From the NCBI RefSeq assembly GCF_036195325.1, contig NZ_CP108101.1, forward strand, positions 3,906,001-3,970,000: 64,000 bases of DNA. The letters run 5' to 3'. The position numbers were made by a program, and so were the translations under genes. This document shows, piece by piece, positions 44,045-52,634 of the stretch. Under the pieces are notes generated by a model. That model was not told the DNA's origin and ran no database searches. It worked only from the letters and a program-made list of their open reading frames with translations. The stretch is from Streptomyces sp. NBC_00234 (GTDB lineage Bacteria > Actinomycetota > Actinomycetes > Streptomycetales > Streptomycetaceae). Positions within the stretch are counted from its first letter, which is position 1, and each line of letters opens with the position of its first letter.

Positions 44045-45607
44045 TCACGCAGCCCGGTTGGCACGGCGCTGCGACGCCGCGGCACGCGCTTCGGGCGTGG
44101 GAACGCCCGGACGGCGGCCCTGTGCGGGACGGCTGCGGCGGCCACGGCCGGCGAAACCACCGCTCTTGGAGCGCTCGGAGGGCGGCGAGCTGATGGTCAC
44201 CGGGATGCCCGAGGGCGCCTGCGCCCCGGTGATCCGGTGCAGTTCGGCCTCGCCGGAACGGACCTGGGCGATCTGCGGGGTGATCCCGGCGTCCATCATC
44301 AGGCGGCTCATCTCGCGGCGCTGGTTGGGCAGCACCAGCGTGACGACGCTGCCGGACTCACCGGCACGGGCGGTACGGCCGCCGCGGTGCAGGTAGTCCT
44401 TGTGGTCGCTGGGCGGGTCGACGTTCACGACGAGGTCGAGGTTGTCGACGTGGATGCCGCGCGCGGCGACGTTGGTGGCGACGAGCACCGTGACGTGGCC
44501 GGTCTTGAACCGGTCGAGGGTGCGGGTGCGCTGCGGCTGCGACTTGCCGCCGTGCAGTGCCGCGGCCCGTACACCGCTGCTCAGCAGGTGGTCGGTGAGC
44601 TTGTCCACGGCGTGCTTGGTGTCCAGGAACATGATCACCCGGCCGTCGCGGGCCGCGATCTCGGTGGTCGTGGCGTACTTGTCGGCGCCCTGGACGTAGA
44701 GCACGTGGTGCTCCATCGTCGTCACCGCACCGGCGGCGGGGTCGACGGAGTGGACGACCGGGTCGTTCAGGTAGCGACGGACCAGCAGGTCGACGTTGCG
44801 GTCGAGGGTGGCCGAGAACAGCATCCGCTGGCCTTCGGGGTTCACCTGGTCGAGCAGCTCGGTGACCTGGGGCATGAAGCCCATGTCGGCCATCTGGTCG
44901 GCCTCGTCGAGGACGGTGATGGTGACGCGGTCGAGGCGGCAGTCGCCGCGCTCGATGAGGTCCTTCAGCCGGCCGGGGGTCGCCACGACGACCTCGGCGC
45001 CGCCGCGCAGGGCGCTGGCCTGGCGGCCGATCGACATACCGCCGACGACGGTGGCGACGCGCAGCTTGAGCGACCGGGCGTAGGGGGTGAGCGCGTCGGT
45101 GACCTGCTGGGCCAGTTCCCGGGTGGGGACGAGGACCAGGGCCAGCGGGCGACGGGCGTCGGCGCGGCGGCCCTCGGTGCGGGCCAGCAGGGCCAGACCG
45201 AAGGCGAGCGTCTTGCCGGAGCCGGTGCGGCCACGGCCCAGGACGTCGCGGCCGGCGAGCGAGTTCGGCAGGGTGGCGGCCTGGATCGGGAACGGCACCG
45301 ACATGCCCTCGGCGACGAGCGCCGCCATGAGCGGTGCGGGCATGTCCAGGTCACCGAAGGCTTCCACCGCGGGCAGCGCCGGGGTGATGGTCACCGGAAG
45401 GGCGAACTCGCCCTTCAGCGCGGCGGGCCGACGGCCGTAGCCACCGGAGCGGCCGGAGCTGCCGCCGGAACGGCCCTGGGAGCCGGGTCCGCCCTGTCGG
45501 CTGGCGGTGCCACGGAATCCGTTGGCGGTGCGGCTGCCGGAGGGGGCGCCACCCGAGCGGGTACGGGAAAATCGGTCGTTCGTACGAGATGTGCGATCGC
45601 GGTTCAT
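44045..45607 (-). CDS. DEAD-box ATP-dependent RNA helicase
   Basis: 520 aa. An Arg/Gly/Ser-rich N-terminal extension of about 60 residues is followed by the full set of motifs: Q motif (VPFPIQAATLP), I GRTGSGKT, Ia PTRELAQQ, Ib TPGRLKDL, II DEAD, III SAT, V NVAARGIHVDN, VI HRGGRTARAG (often HRIGRTGRAG). The C terminus is again basic. It unwinds RNA, and pairs of csp with such a helicase are frequent in Streptomyces. A leader hairpin next to its Shine-Dalgarno may regulate translation. Confidence 0.92.
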   Translation of the reverse strand: MNRDRTSRTNDRFSRTRSGGAPSGSRTANGFRGTASRQGGPGSQGRSGGSSGRSGGYGRRPAALKGEFALPVTITPALPAVEAFGDLDMPAPLMAALVAEGMSVPFPIQAATLPNSLAGRDVLGRGRTGSGKTLAFGLALLARTEGRRADARRPLALVLVPTRELAQQVTDALTPYARSLKLRVATVVGGMSIGRQASALRGGAEVVVATPGRLKDLIERGDCRLDRVTITVLDEADQMADMGFMPQVTELLDQVNPEGQRMLFSATLDRNVDLLVRRYLNDPVVHSVDPAAGAVTTMEHHVLYVQGADKYATTTEIAARDGRVIMFLDTKHAVDKLTDHLLSSGVRAAALHGGKSQPQRTRTLDRFKTGHVTVLVATNVAARGIHVDNLDLVVNVDPPSDHKDYLHRGGRTARAGESGSVVTLVLPNQRREMSRLMMDAGITPQIAQVRSGEAELHRITGAQAPSGIPVTISSPPSERSKSGGFAGRGRRSRPAQGRRPGVPTPEARAAASQRRANRAA

Positions 45608-45617
45608 GCAGAACCTT

Positions 45618-45640
45618 CCTCGATATGGCGCGTATCGAGG
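45618..45640 (-). promoter_or_regulatory. Leader hairpin overlapping the helicase Shine-Dalgarno
   Basis: On the minus strand CCTCGATA-7 bases-TATCGAGG forms a perfect 8-bp stem; its 3' arm ends in GAGG, which is the first part of the GAGGAAGG ribosome site ten bases before the ATG. Folding would hide half of the Shine-Dalgarno sequence. A temperature-responsive switch is possible. Confidence 0.5.
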
Positions 45641-45955
45641 GATTCTTTATCGGGCAGCAGCAGCCTGAGCGGCGCCAAGAATCGCAAGAACGTGCCGATG
45701 AAATACGAAAACGAAGACCGGCCGCTGAAAACAAGCCGTATCCGGTGCTTCGAAATGACTGCTTCTACATGACCGACGTACATCCGGAATAAATCACCGG
45801 GGAGTCGCTCATGGTGTCGGTCATGGATCGGTCAAGACGGGGGACGTGCGGTGGTACGTGGTGCGTGTCCTGCCGGGGCTCGCCACCGGCACGGACACCG
45901 GGCCGGCCGGGCGGACCTGCGTCGCGCCCCCGAGCCCGGAAAACGGCAACAAGCC
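45641..45955. other. Upstream region of the helicase gene
   Basis: About 315 bp between helicase leader and csp terminator. Relatively A/T rich near 45690-45790. No coding frame with family features. It should hold the helicase promoter and a long 5' untranslated leader, as is common for cold-shock genes. Confidence 0.5.
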
Positions 45956-45983
45956 GGGACCCGCACCCCAAGGTGCGGGCCCC
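45956..45983 (-). terminator. Terminator of the cold-shock gene
   Basis: CCCGCACC-CCAA-GGTGCGGG with three further G-C pairs below one mismatch, 26 bp after the csp stop codon. Confidence 0.75.
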
Positions 45984-46008
45984 AGCTGCGCCATGCGCCT
46001 GATGTAGA

Positions 46009-46212
46009 TCAGGCGGGGGTGATGTTCTCGGCCTGCGGGCCCTTCTGGCCCTGCGTGACGTCGAAGTTCACCTTCTGGCCTTCCTGCAGCTCGCGGAAGC
46101 CGGAAGAGGCGATGTTCGAGTAGTGGGCGAAGACGTCAGCGCCGCCACCCTCCTGCTCGATGAAGCCGAAACCCTTTTCCGCGTTGAACCACTTCACGGT
46201 GCCAGTAGCCAT
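46009..46212 (-). CDS. cspA: Cold-shock protein CspA family
   Basis: 67 aa, the standard length. RNP1 [12 protein letters not shown] and RNP2 DVFAHYSNI are present; ends [14 protein letters not shown]-binding OB fold that melts secondary structure. AAGGAG precedes the ATG at 46212. A 278-bp leader separates it from the MerR-like gene upstream. Confidence 0.95.
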   Translation of the reverse strand: MATGTVKWFNAEKGFGFIEQEGGGADVFAHYSNIASSGFRELQEGQKVNFDVTQGQKGPQAENITPA

Positions 46213-46490
46213 GTCATATCTCCTTCGGGGCAGTGCCCGTGGGCCCACACTGTGCGAGCCCTACGTCGCCGCAAATGATTGCCCCTTCCGGAAAAGACCG
46301 GAAATACAAAAGCGCACCCGCCGATGTAGAACCGACGAGAGCACTTGAAGTTTTGGGAACCACAACTGCAACTGAGATCAACCGTAGCACGATTCGCCGG
46401 GACCGGGGCTGTACGCCATATCACTCGGCACGCGGGCATAAATCTACTGTTGCTCATTGAGCAATTTTCTGTGCCGGCGAAAACAGATAT
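46213..46490 (-). promoter_or_regulatory. Long A/T-rich leader of the cold-shock gene
   Basis: 278 bp, clearly lower in G+C than the surroundings. Contains a palindrome TTGCTCA-T-TGAGCAA at 46450-46464, soon after the MerR-like stop. The rest is probably the csp promoter and long untranslated region. No exact promoter can be assigned. Confidence 0.5.
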
Positions 46491-46820
46491 TCAGCCACCG
46501 GGCGCGGGACGCCGCAGCTCCTCGTTGAGACGCAGGGCCTCTTCGAGCTGGTCCTCGAGGATGACGATGCGGCACGCGGCCTCGATCGGCGTACCGCCGT
46601 CGACCAGCTCGCGGACACGCGCGGCGATGCGCAGTTGATAGCGGGAGTAGCGGCGATGGCCGCCCTCGGACCGCAGAGGCGTGATCAGGCGGGCCTCACC
46701 CACCGCACGCAGGAATCCCGGCGTCGCACCGATCATCTCCGCGGCTCGCCCCATGGTGTAAGCGGGGTAATCGTCGTCGTCGAGCCGGTCGATGGCGTGC
46801 GAAGGGGGTTCCATCGTCAT
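46491..46820 (-). CDS. Small MerR-type HTH regulator, copy 2
   Basis: 109 aa. DDDDYPAYTMGRAAEMIG, RLITPLRSEGGHRRYSRYQL and IEAACRIVILEDQLEEAL are almost identical to copy 1 at 18074; only the two ends differ. Start at ATG 46820, where GAGGTGCAGATGAC repeats the start context of copy 1; GTG 46838 is the alternative. It lies upstream of cspA in the same direction, so it may take part in cold-shock control. Confidence 0.85.
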   Translation of the reverse strand: MTMEPPSHAIDRLDDDDYPAYTMGRAAEMIGATPGFLRAVGEARLITPLRSEGGHRRYSRYQLRIAARVRELVDGGTPIEAACRIVILEDQLEEALRLNEELRRPAPGG

Positions 46821-47153
46821 CTGCACCTCTGCTGTCACGCGTCCAGGCGTACCGCTGTTTGACGCGCCTGCGCGAGAAAGCCTATGCGTGGGAGAACTTC
46901 ATGTCTATTGCGACCGGAACAGATTTACGCACGGGCGGGCGCACGGGGCAAAGGGTACGCACGGCCGACTGACCGGCTGGTCAGTTGGAAGCGCGCCTGA
47001 ACAGGGGCCATAATGCGCGTGTAGCCCTTCACGCATCCCCCGTCGTGAAGGGCTACACCCTTGTGCGGACCGGACCGGCCGAGGTCTTACGGTCCGGTGA
47101 CATGCGGGCGGCGCTCCGGCTCCCGCGCTCCGCGCGGACCTAGCGTGGCGTCC
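46821..47153. promoter_or_regulatory. Divergent intergenic region with two inverted repeats
   Basis: 333 bp. Contains ACTGACC-GGCT-GGTCAGT (46968-46985), a TetR-type operator shape, and GTGTAGCCCTTCACG-10 bases-CGTGAAGGGCTACAC (47019-47058), a perfect 15-bp stem. Neither flanking gene ends here, so the hairpin is not an ordinary gene terminator. Confidence 0.55.
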
Positions 47154-48227
47154 ATGCGCGTACTGGTCACCGGCGGAGCCGGGTTCATCGGGTCGGAGAT
47201 CGTCAGGGCCCTCGTCTCGTCCGGGCACGAGGCGGTCGTGTTCGACGCCCTGCTGCCGTCGGCGCACGTGGGGGGTGCCGGCGCACCGGCCCCGCCGGGC
47301 GTCCGGTCGGTCGTCGCCGACGTACGGGACCGGGAGGCGCTCGCCGGGGCGCTGGCCGGAGTCGACGCGGTGTGCCATCAGGCGGCGATGGTCGGGCTGG
47401 GCAAGGATTTCGCGGACGCGCCCGCGTACGTGGCGTGCAACGACCTCGGCACCGCCGTACTGCTCGCCGGGATGGCCGAGGCGGGGGTACGGGGGCTGGT
47501 GCTCGCCGGGTCGATGGTGGTCTACGGCGAGGGCCGGTACGACTGCCCCCGGCACGGGGTGGTGCGGCCGGGCCCCAGGGCGGAGACGGATCTGGCGGCC
47601 GGGCGCTTCGAACCCCTCTGCCCGTCCTGCGGGGCGGAACTGGTGCCCGGTCTCGTCCCGGAGAACGCTCCCACCGATCCGCGGAACGTGTACGCGACCA
47701 CCAAGCTCGCCCAGGAGCATCTTGCGGCGGCGTGGGCGCGGGCGACGGACGGGCGGGCGGTCTCGCTGCGCTACCACAACGTGTACGGCCCGGGGATGCC
47801 GCGCGACACCCCGTACGCCGGAGTCGCCTCCTTCTTCCGCTCGGCCCTGGCCCGGGGCGAGGCGCCCCGGGTCTTCGAGGACGGCGGGCAGCGCCGGGAC
47901 TTCGTCCATGTGCGGGATGTGGCGGCGGCCGGCGTGGCGGCCCTGTCGGCGCTGCCGGAGCGGACGCCGGGCACGTTCACCGCGTACAACACGGGCAGCG
48001 GCGAGCCGCACACGATCGGCGAGATGGCCTCCGCACTGGCGTCGGCGCACGGGGGGCCCGCCCCGGTGGTCACCGGGGAGTACCGCCTGGGGGACGTACG
48101 CCATGTCACGGCGGACTCGTCCCGGCTCCGCGCCGAACTGGGCTGGAAGCCGGAGGTGGGCTTCACGGCCGGTATGAAGGAGTTCGCCGCGGCGCGGCTG
48201 CGGGGCGCGGGCCCGTCCGGCGACTAG
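47154..48227 (+). CDS. NAD-dependent sugar epimerase, dTDP-rhamnose 4-epimerase-like
   Basis: 357 aa. Extended SDR: GGAGFIG (7-13), YxxxK at Tyr180/Lys184 (YATTK), RYHNVYGPG. An insert carries CPRH (Cys131, His134) and CPSC (Cys156, Cys159), a zinc-knuckle insertion seen in dTDP-L-rhamnose 4-epimerase-type enzymes. The stop codon TAG is the first triplet of the mobile element at 48225. It heads a region of sugar-transfer genes. Confidence 0.87.
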   Translation: MRVLVTGGAGFIGSEIVRALVSSGHEAVVFDALLPSAHVGGAGAPAPPGVRSVVADVRDREALAGALAGVDAVCHQAAMVGLGKDFADAPAYVACNDLGTAVLLAGMAEAGVRGLVLAGSMVVYGEGRYDCPRHGVVRPGPRAETDLAAGRFEPLCPSCGAELVPGLVPENAPTDPRNVYATTKLAQEHLAAAWARATDGRAVSLRYHNVYGPGMPRDTPYAGVASFFRSALARGEAPRVFEDGGQRRDFVHVRDVAAAGVAALSALPERTPGTFTAYNTGSGEPHTIGEMASALASAHGGPAPVVTGEYRLGDVRHVTADSSRLRAELGWKPEVGFTAGMKEFAAARLRGAGPSGD

Positions 48228-48388
48228 GGTCTTTCGTTTGGATCAGGCCGGATCAGGGAGCGGGGTCTGGTGCGGGCAGCTGCAAGGCGGAGGAGGGAGT
48301 CGACGCGGAGCGTCGGCGACCGACGACAACGCCGCAGGTGCGCGTGCCAGGGCACGCGAGCCCGGCATGATCCAAACGAGAGGCCCTA
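48225..48388 (+). mobile_element. 164-bp MITE-like element, full copy A
   Basis: Bounded by TA at both ends. The left end TAGGGTCTTTCGTTTGGATC and the inverted right end TAGGGCCTCTCGTTTGGATC are imperfect terminal repeats of about 25 bp (3 mismatches). The interior has small hairpins (GACGC-GGA-GCGTC, GTCGG-CGA-CCGAC) and no transposase. It differs from copy B at four of 164 positions. Size, ends and TA borders fit a non-autonomous derivative of an IS630 or IS5/IS427-type element. It lies between the convergent epimerase and kinase genes. Confidence 0.8.
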
Positions 48389-48400
48389 AGTCGGGAGCCC

Positions 48401-49513
48401 TCAGCCCGGGGAGACCGGCAGGGTCACCTCGAAGCGGCAGCCGCCGGCCACGTTCCGTACCGCCGCCCGCCCCGCGTGCGCCTCCACGATTCCGCGCACG
48501 ATCGCCAGGCCCAGGCCGGCGCCCGCCGGTGGGGTGCGGGCGTGCGTGCCGCGCCAGCCGGTGTCGAAGACCCGGGGCAGGTCCTCCTCCGGAATCCCGC
48601 CGCAGCCGTCGGTCACCGAGAGCACCACCCCGCCCTCGCACCGCCGCGCGGCCACCGCCACGGTGCCGTCGGCCGGCGTACGGCGGATCGCGTTGATCAG
48701 GAGGTTGCCCAGGACCCGGCTCATCTCCTTGCTGTCGACCTCCACCGGCACCGCGTCGATCCGGTCACCGACCAGCCGTACCCCGTGCTCGCGGGCCAGC
48801 GGATGCGCACCGGCGAGGGCGTCCCCCACCAGGTCGTACACGGATATCCGGGCGGGCGTGAGGGTCAGCGATCCGGCGTGGATACGGGAGAGCTCGAAGA
48901 GGTCGCCGACCATGTCGTTCATGCGCCCCACCTCCGTACGGATCTGCCGCAGATAGCGGCCCGGGTCCGGCGCCATCCCGTCCTCCAGCGCCTCCGACAT
49001 CGCGCGCAGCCCGGCCAGCGGCGTCCGCAGATCGTGGGAGATCCACGCCACGAGTTCGCGCCGCGAGGTCTCCAGTGCGCGTTCCCGCTCCCGGGAACTG
49101 TCGAGCTTGGCGCTGGTGGCGGCCAGCTCCCGGGTGAGGGCGGCGAGCTCGGCGGTCGCCCCGCCCTCGGGCGCGGCGAACACCCCGCCGTCGCCGAAGG
49201 AGCGTGCCGCGAGCGTCAGGTCCCGGCTCCGCGCCGCCACCCAGCGGCCGAGCAGCATCGCCGTCGCGAGGGAGACCACGGCCGCCATGGCCACGACGGT
49301 CGTGACGACCGTCAGGTCGTGCGGCGACAGGAACATCGCCCAGGCCACGGCGAGCGTCCCCGCGAGCATGGCCGTGACGGCGACCGCGGCAACGACCGTC
49401 AGCGACACGACGAGGGAGCGGTGCCGGAAGATCCGCAGGACGAGAGCGCCCAGCAGGCCCGCCGCCGCGGCGCCCATGAAGGCGAAGAGCGCGATCAGGA
49501 GGATGTCGTTCAC
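48401..49513 (-). CDS. Sensor histidine kinase
   Basis: 370 aa from GTG. Three N-terminal membrane helices (ILLIALFAFMGAAAAGLLGA; VVAAVAVTAMLAGTLAVAWA; TTVVAMAAVVSLATAMLLG), a HAMP-like linker, the phospho-acceptor WISHDLRTPLAGL, and an ATPase domain with NLLINAIRR, DGCGGIP and GAGLGLAIVRGIVEAH. It overlaps the response regulator by four bases (GTGA). Little periplasmic sequence is present, so it likely senses a membrane or cell-wall state. Ends 12 bp from mobile element A. Confidence 0.92.
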   Translation of the reverse strand: MNDILLIALFAFMGAAAAGLLGALVLRIFRHRSLVVSLTVVAAVAVTAMLAGTLAVAWAMFLSPHDLTVVTTVVAMAAVVSLATAMLLGRWVAARSRDLTLAARSFGDGGVFAAPEGGATAELAALTRELAATSAKLDSSRERERALETSRRELVAWISHDLRTPLAGLRAMSEALEDGMAPDPGRYLRQIRTEVGRMNDMVGDLFELSRIHAGSLTLTPARISVYDLVGDALAGAHPLAREHGVRLVGDRIDAVPVEVDSKEMSRVLGNLLINAIRRTPADGTVAVAARRCEGGVVLSVTDGCGGIPEEDLPRVFDTGWRGTHARTPPAGAGLGLAIVRGIVEAHAGRAAVRNVAGGCRFEVTLPVSPG

Positions 49514-50301
49514 GGCGTCCCCGTCCCGGTGTCCTGCGCCGTGCCGCCCCGGAGGTCCAGGCGGTAGCCCACGCCCCACACCGTGCGGATCAGACAGGGG
49601 CGGGCCGGGTCCGCCTCGACCTTTCCGCGCAGGCGCCGTACGTGCACCGTCACCGTCGACAGGTCGCCGAAGTCCCAGCCCCAGACCTCCCGCATCAGCT
49701 CCTCGCGGGTGAACACCTGTCCGGGGTGGCGCAGGAAGAACGCGAGCAGGTCGAACTCACGGAGGGTCAGGGCGAGCACCGTGCCGTCGCGGGTCGCGCT
49801 GCGGGCCGCCGGGTCCAGGACGAGCCCCGCACCGCCGAACGGCGCCAGGGGCCCGCCGGCGGCCGGCCCGGTCGCGGCACGGCGCAGTACGGAGTCGACG
49901 CGCAGGACGAGTTCGCGGGGGCTGAACGGCTTGGTCACGTAGTCGTCGGCGCCGGTCTCCAGGCCGAGGATGCGGTCGTCCTCGTCGCCCCGCGCCGTGA
50001 GCATGATGACCGGCACCGGTCCCTGCGCGCGCATCCGGCGGCAGACCTCGAAGCCGTCCATGCCGGGCAGCATCAGATCGAGGACGACCAGGTCGGGGCG
50101 GTGGGCGGCGAACCGTTCCAGGGCGGCGGGCCCGTCGTCGGCCCGCTCCACGCCGTAACCCGCCCGGTCCAGATAGCCGGCCACGACTTCGGCGACGGTC
50201 GGATCGTCGTCCACGACGAGCACCCGCCGGGCGGGGGCACCGGAACGGGCCGGCACGCCGGTGCCCACGACCGGGCCGTTCGCCGGGGGGATGTTCTGCA
50301 T
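49510..50301 (-). CDS. OmpR-family response regulator
   Basis: 263 aa. Receiver domain with VLVVDDDPT, phospho-acceptor Asp in VVLDLMLPGMDG and Lys in VTKPFSPREL; then a winged helix with FTREELMREVWGWDFGDLST and RTVWGVGYRL. Start ATG at 50301 with GGTGG upstream. Transcribed before the kinase and divergent from the glycosyltransferase operon 124 bp away, which is the likely target. Confidence 0.92.
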   Translation of the reverse strand: MQNIPPANGPVVGTGVPARSGAPARRVLVVDDDPTVAEVVAGYLDRAGYGVERADDGPAALERFAAHRPDLVVLDLMLPGMDGFEVCRRMRAQGPVPVIMLTARGDEDDRILGLETGADDYVTKPFSPRELVLRVDSVLRRAATGPAAGGPLAPFGGAGLVLDPAARSATRDGTVLALTLREFDLLAFFLRHPGQVFTREELMREVWGWDFGDLSTVTVHVRRLRGKVEADPARPCLIRTVWGVGYRLDLRGGTAQDTGTGTP

Positions 50302-50425
50302 GCCGCCCACCTTGGCACTCACCGGTCCGGCGCGGGCCTCCACGGGTCACCCCGCTGGCCGACGTCCACGTTTCGTAAGATCCTGACGCCCGAAATGCCG
50401 GATTCTGCTCCGTAGGGTGAACAGG

Positions 50426-51169
50426 GTGACCGACTCCTCAGCGACCGACTCCGCCGCACGCGCCGACTCCGTCCCGCGCGCCGATGTCGTCCTGCCCTGC
50501 CTCGACGAGGCCGCTGCCCTGCCCGGTGTGCTGGCACGCGTCCCGGCGGGCTGGCGCGCGATCGTCGTCGACAACGGTTCCACGGACGGCTCCGCCGAAC
50601 TCGCGCGCTCGCTCGGCGCGACGGTCGTGCGCGAGCGGCAGCGCGGCTTCGGCGCGGCCTGCCACGCCGGGCTGCTCGCCGCCACGGCGGAGTTCGTCTG
50701 CTTCTGCGACTGCGACGGCTCCCTCGACCCCGGGCTGCTCCCCTCGTTCGTCCGCCGGATCGCCGACGGGGAGACCGATCTGCTCCTGGGACGCCGCCGT
50801 CCGCAGGGCACAGGGGCCTGGCCCTTGCACGCGCGGGCGGGAAACGTGGCGCTGGCCCGGATGCTGCGCCGCCGCACGGGCCTGCGCCTGCACGATCTCG
50901 GCCCCCTGCGGGCCGGCCGCCGCACCGACCTGCTCGCGCTCGGGCTCACGGACCGGCGCAGCGGCTACCCGCTCCAGATGGTGGTCCGGGCCGCCGACGC
51001 CGGAATGCGCGTCGCGGAGACGGACGTCCCCTATCTCCCGCGTACCGGAAAGTCGAAGGTCACCGGGACCTGGCGGGGCACCTGGCACGCGGTGCGCGAC
51101 ATGCGGTCGGTGCTGCGGGAACCACCGGCGGACCAGCCGTCGGCCGTCCGCACGGAGGCGTCCCGATGA
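50426..51169 (+). CDS. GT2-type glycosyltransferase
   Basis: 247 aa from GTG 50426 (GTG 50417 also possible; AGGGTG suits the inner start). GT-A fold: VVLPCLDEAAALPGVL, DNGSTDGS, CDCDGSLDPG (metal-binding DxD equivalent), LLLGRRRPQGTGAWP. No C-terminal membrane anchor, similar to short dolichol-phosphate-mannose synthase-like enzymes. It overlaps the next gene by four bases. Confidence 0.87.
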   Translation: MTDSSATDSAARADSVPRADVVLPCLDEAAALPGVLARVPAGWRAIVVDNGSTDGSAELARSLGATVVRERQRGFGAACHAGLLAATAEFVCFCDCDGSLDPGLLPSFVRRIADGETDLLLGRRRPQGTGAWPLHARAGNVALARMLRRRTGLRLHDLGPLRAGRRTDLLALGLTDRRSGYPLQMVVRAADAGMRVAETDVPYLPRTGKSKVTGTWRGTWHAVRDMRSVLREPPADQPSAVRTEASR

Positions 51170-51834
51170 GCCGGCCCCCGCGTCCCGACGCCCCCACCGG
51201 CCCCACCACCCTCCTGGTCATCGCCAAGGAACCCGTACCGGGACGGGTCAAGACCCGGCTCTGTCCGCCCTTCAGTCCCGCCGAGGCGGCCGGGCTCGCC
51301 GAGGCGGCCCTCGCCGACACCCTGCGCACCGTCCTCACCCTCCCCGCCCGCCGGCGCGTCCTCGTCCTCGAAGGGCAGCCCGGTCCGTGGCTGCCGCCCG
51401 GCTTCGACGTGGTGGCCCAGTGCGCGGGCGGTCTCGACGAGCGGCTCGCCGCCGCGTTCGCCGCCTGCACCGGCCCCTCCCTCCTCATCGGCATGGACAC
51501 CCCGCAGGCCGGCGCCCGGCACCTGGCGGATGCGCTCGCCCCGGACGGCTGGGACCACTGCGACGCCTGGTTCGGCCCGGCCGACGACGGCGGTTTCTGG
51601 GCGCTGGGGCTCGCCGTCCCCGACCCCGGTCTCCTGCGCGGCGTGCCGATGTCCGTCCCCGAGACCGGCGCGGTCCAGCGCCGCCGCCTCGTGGACGCCG
51701 GGCTCACCGTGCGCGACCTGCCGGCGCTGCGCGACGTGGACACGGCGCAGGACGCCGCGTACGTCGCCGCCGCCGCGCCGGACGGCGCGTTCGCCGCCGC
51801 GTTCGCCCGACTGACCCGGGCCGAGGCCCGGTGA
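51166..51834 (+). CDS. DUF2064 / TIGR04282-type glycosyltransferase-like protein
   Basis: 222 aa. IAKEPVPGRVKTRLCPPF, a helix AEAALADTLRTVL, GMDTPQ and GPADDGGFWALGL are the DUF2064 hallmarks, a nucleotidyl/glycosyltransferase-like fold. It is coupled to the GT2 gene upstream and the methyltransferase downstream by ATGA/GTGA overlaps, so the three act together, perhaps on a polyprenyl- or lipid-linked sugar. Confidence 0.87.
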   Translation: MSRPPRPDAPTGPTTLLVIAKEPVPGRVKTRLCPPFSPAEAAGLAEAALADTLRTVLTLPARRRVLVLEGQPGPWLPPGFDVVAQCAGGLDERLAAAFAACTGPSLLIGMDTPQAGARHLADALAPDGWDHCDAWFGPADDGGFWALGLAVPDPGLLRGVPMSVPETGAVQRRRLVDAGLTVRDLPALRDVDTAQDAAYVAAAAPDGAFAAAFARLTRAEAR

Positions 51835-52634
51835 ACGCCCCGGCGGACACCGCACACCTGGCTGCCTGGAGCACCGATCCGTACGCCAACGCGCTGCGCA
51901 CCGGTCGCGGTCCGCTCTTCCTGCGGCGCACGGACGGCTGGCTGCTGCCCCTGGACGTCGAGCGCTGGTGCGCGGGCGCCGACCCCGCCGACCTCTCCGC
52001 GCTGCGCCGCTGCGAGGGCCCGGTCCTGGACGTCGGCTGCGGACCCGGCCGCCTCGTCGCGGAGCTGGCCGCGCACGGACACCGCGCGCTGGGCATCGAC
52101 GTGAGCGAGGCCGCCGTCGCCCGCACCCAGGGGCTCGGCGGCTCGGCGCTGCACCGCAGTGTCTTCGATCCGCTGCCGGGCGAAGGCCGTTGGGGCACGA
52201 TCCTGCTCGTCGACGGCAACATCGGCATCGGCGGCGACCCGCACGTCCTGCTCCGCCGGGCGGCCGAACTGCTCGCCCCCGGCGGGCTGCTCATCGCCGA
52301 GACGACGGCTCAGGACGTCGACGAACGGGTGCTGGTCCGGCTGGACGACGGGCGGGGACCGACGGTGGCGGAGGGTACGCCGCCGGGCGCGCCCACGGAC
52401 ACGCTCTTCCCGTGGGCGCGGCTCTCCACCGCCGCTCTGCTGCGCTACGCCCGGCAGCCCGACTGGCGGCCCGTCGATCAGTGGGAGGCGGACGGCCGGC
52501 CCTTCGTGGCCCTGCGCCTCAGCCACAGCGCGCGGACCACGAGCCAGAGCGCCGACGCCGCGAACAGCACGCCCGTGACGAGCAACCAGTTCCCGAGGAA
52601 CACGTCGGGCGACATTCCGCTCGCGGACTCGTAG
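51831..52634 (+). CDS. Class I SAM-dependent methyltransferase
   Basis: 267 aa from GTG. SAM motif VLDVGCGPGRLVAEL, GIDVSEAAV, and LLAPGGLLIAET. About the last 40 residues (SARTTSQSADAANSTPVTSN...) are low complexity and are encoded opposite the end of the membrane protein on the minus strand: the two genes overlap tail to tail by 157 bp. The domain itself is complete before that. Third gene of the coupled operon. Confidence 0.85.
   Translation: MNAPADTAHLAAWSTDPYANALRTGRGPLFLRRTDGWLLPLDVERWCAGADPADLSALRRCEGPVLDVGCGPGRLVAELAAHGHRALGIDVSEAAVARTQGLGGSALHRSVFDPLPGEGRWGTILLVDGNIGIGGDPHVLLRRAAELLAPGGLLIAETTAQDVDERVLVRLDDGRGPTVAEGTPPGAPTDTLFPWARLSTAALLRYARQPDWRPVDQWEADGRPFVALRLSHSARTTSQSADAANSTPVTSNQFPRNTSGDIPLADS

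Noticed and set aside
43325..45772. An 815-codon open frame on the plus strand
   Set aside because: Antisense of the DEAD-box helicase and neighbours; no domains and low-complexity sequence.
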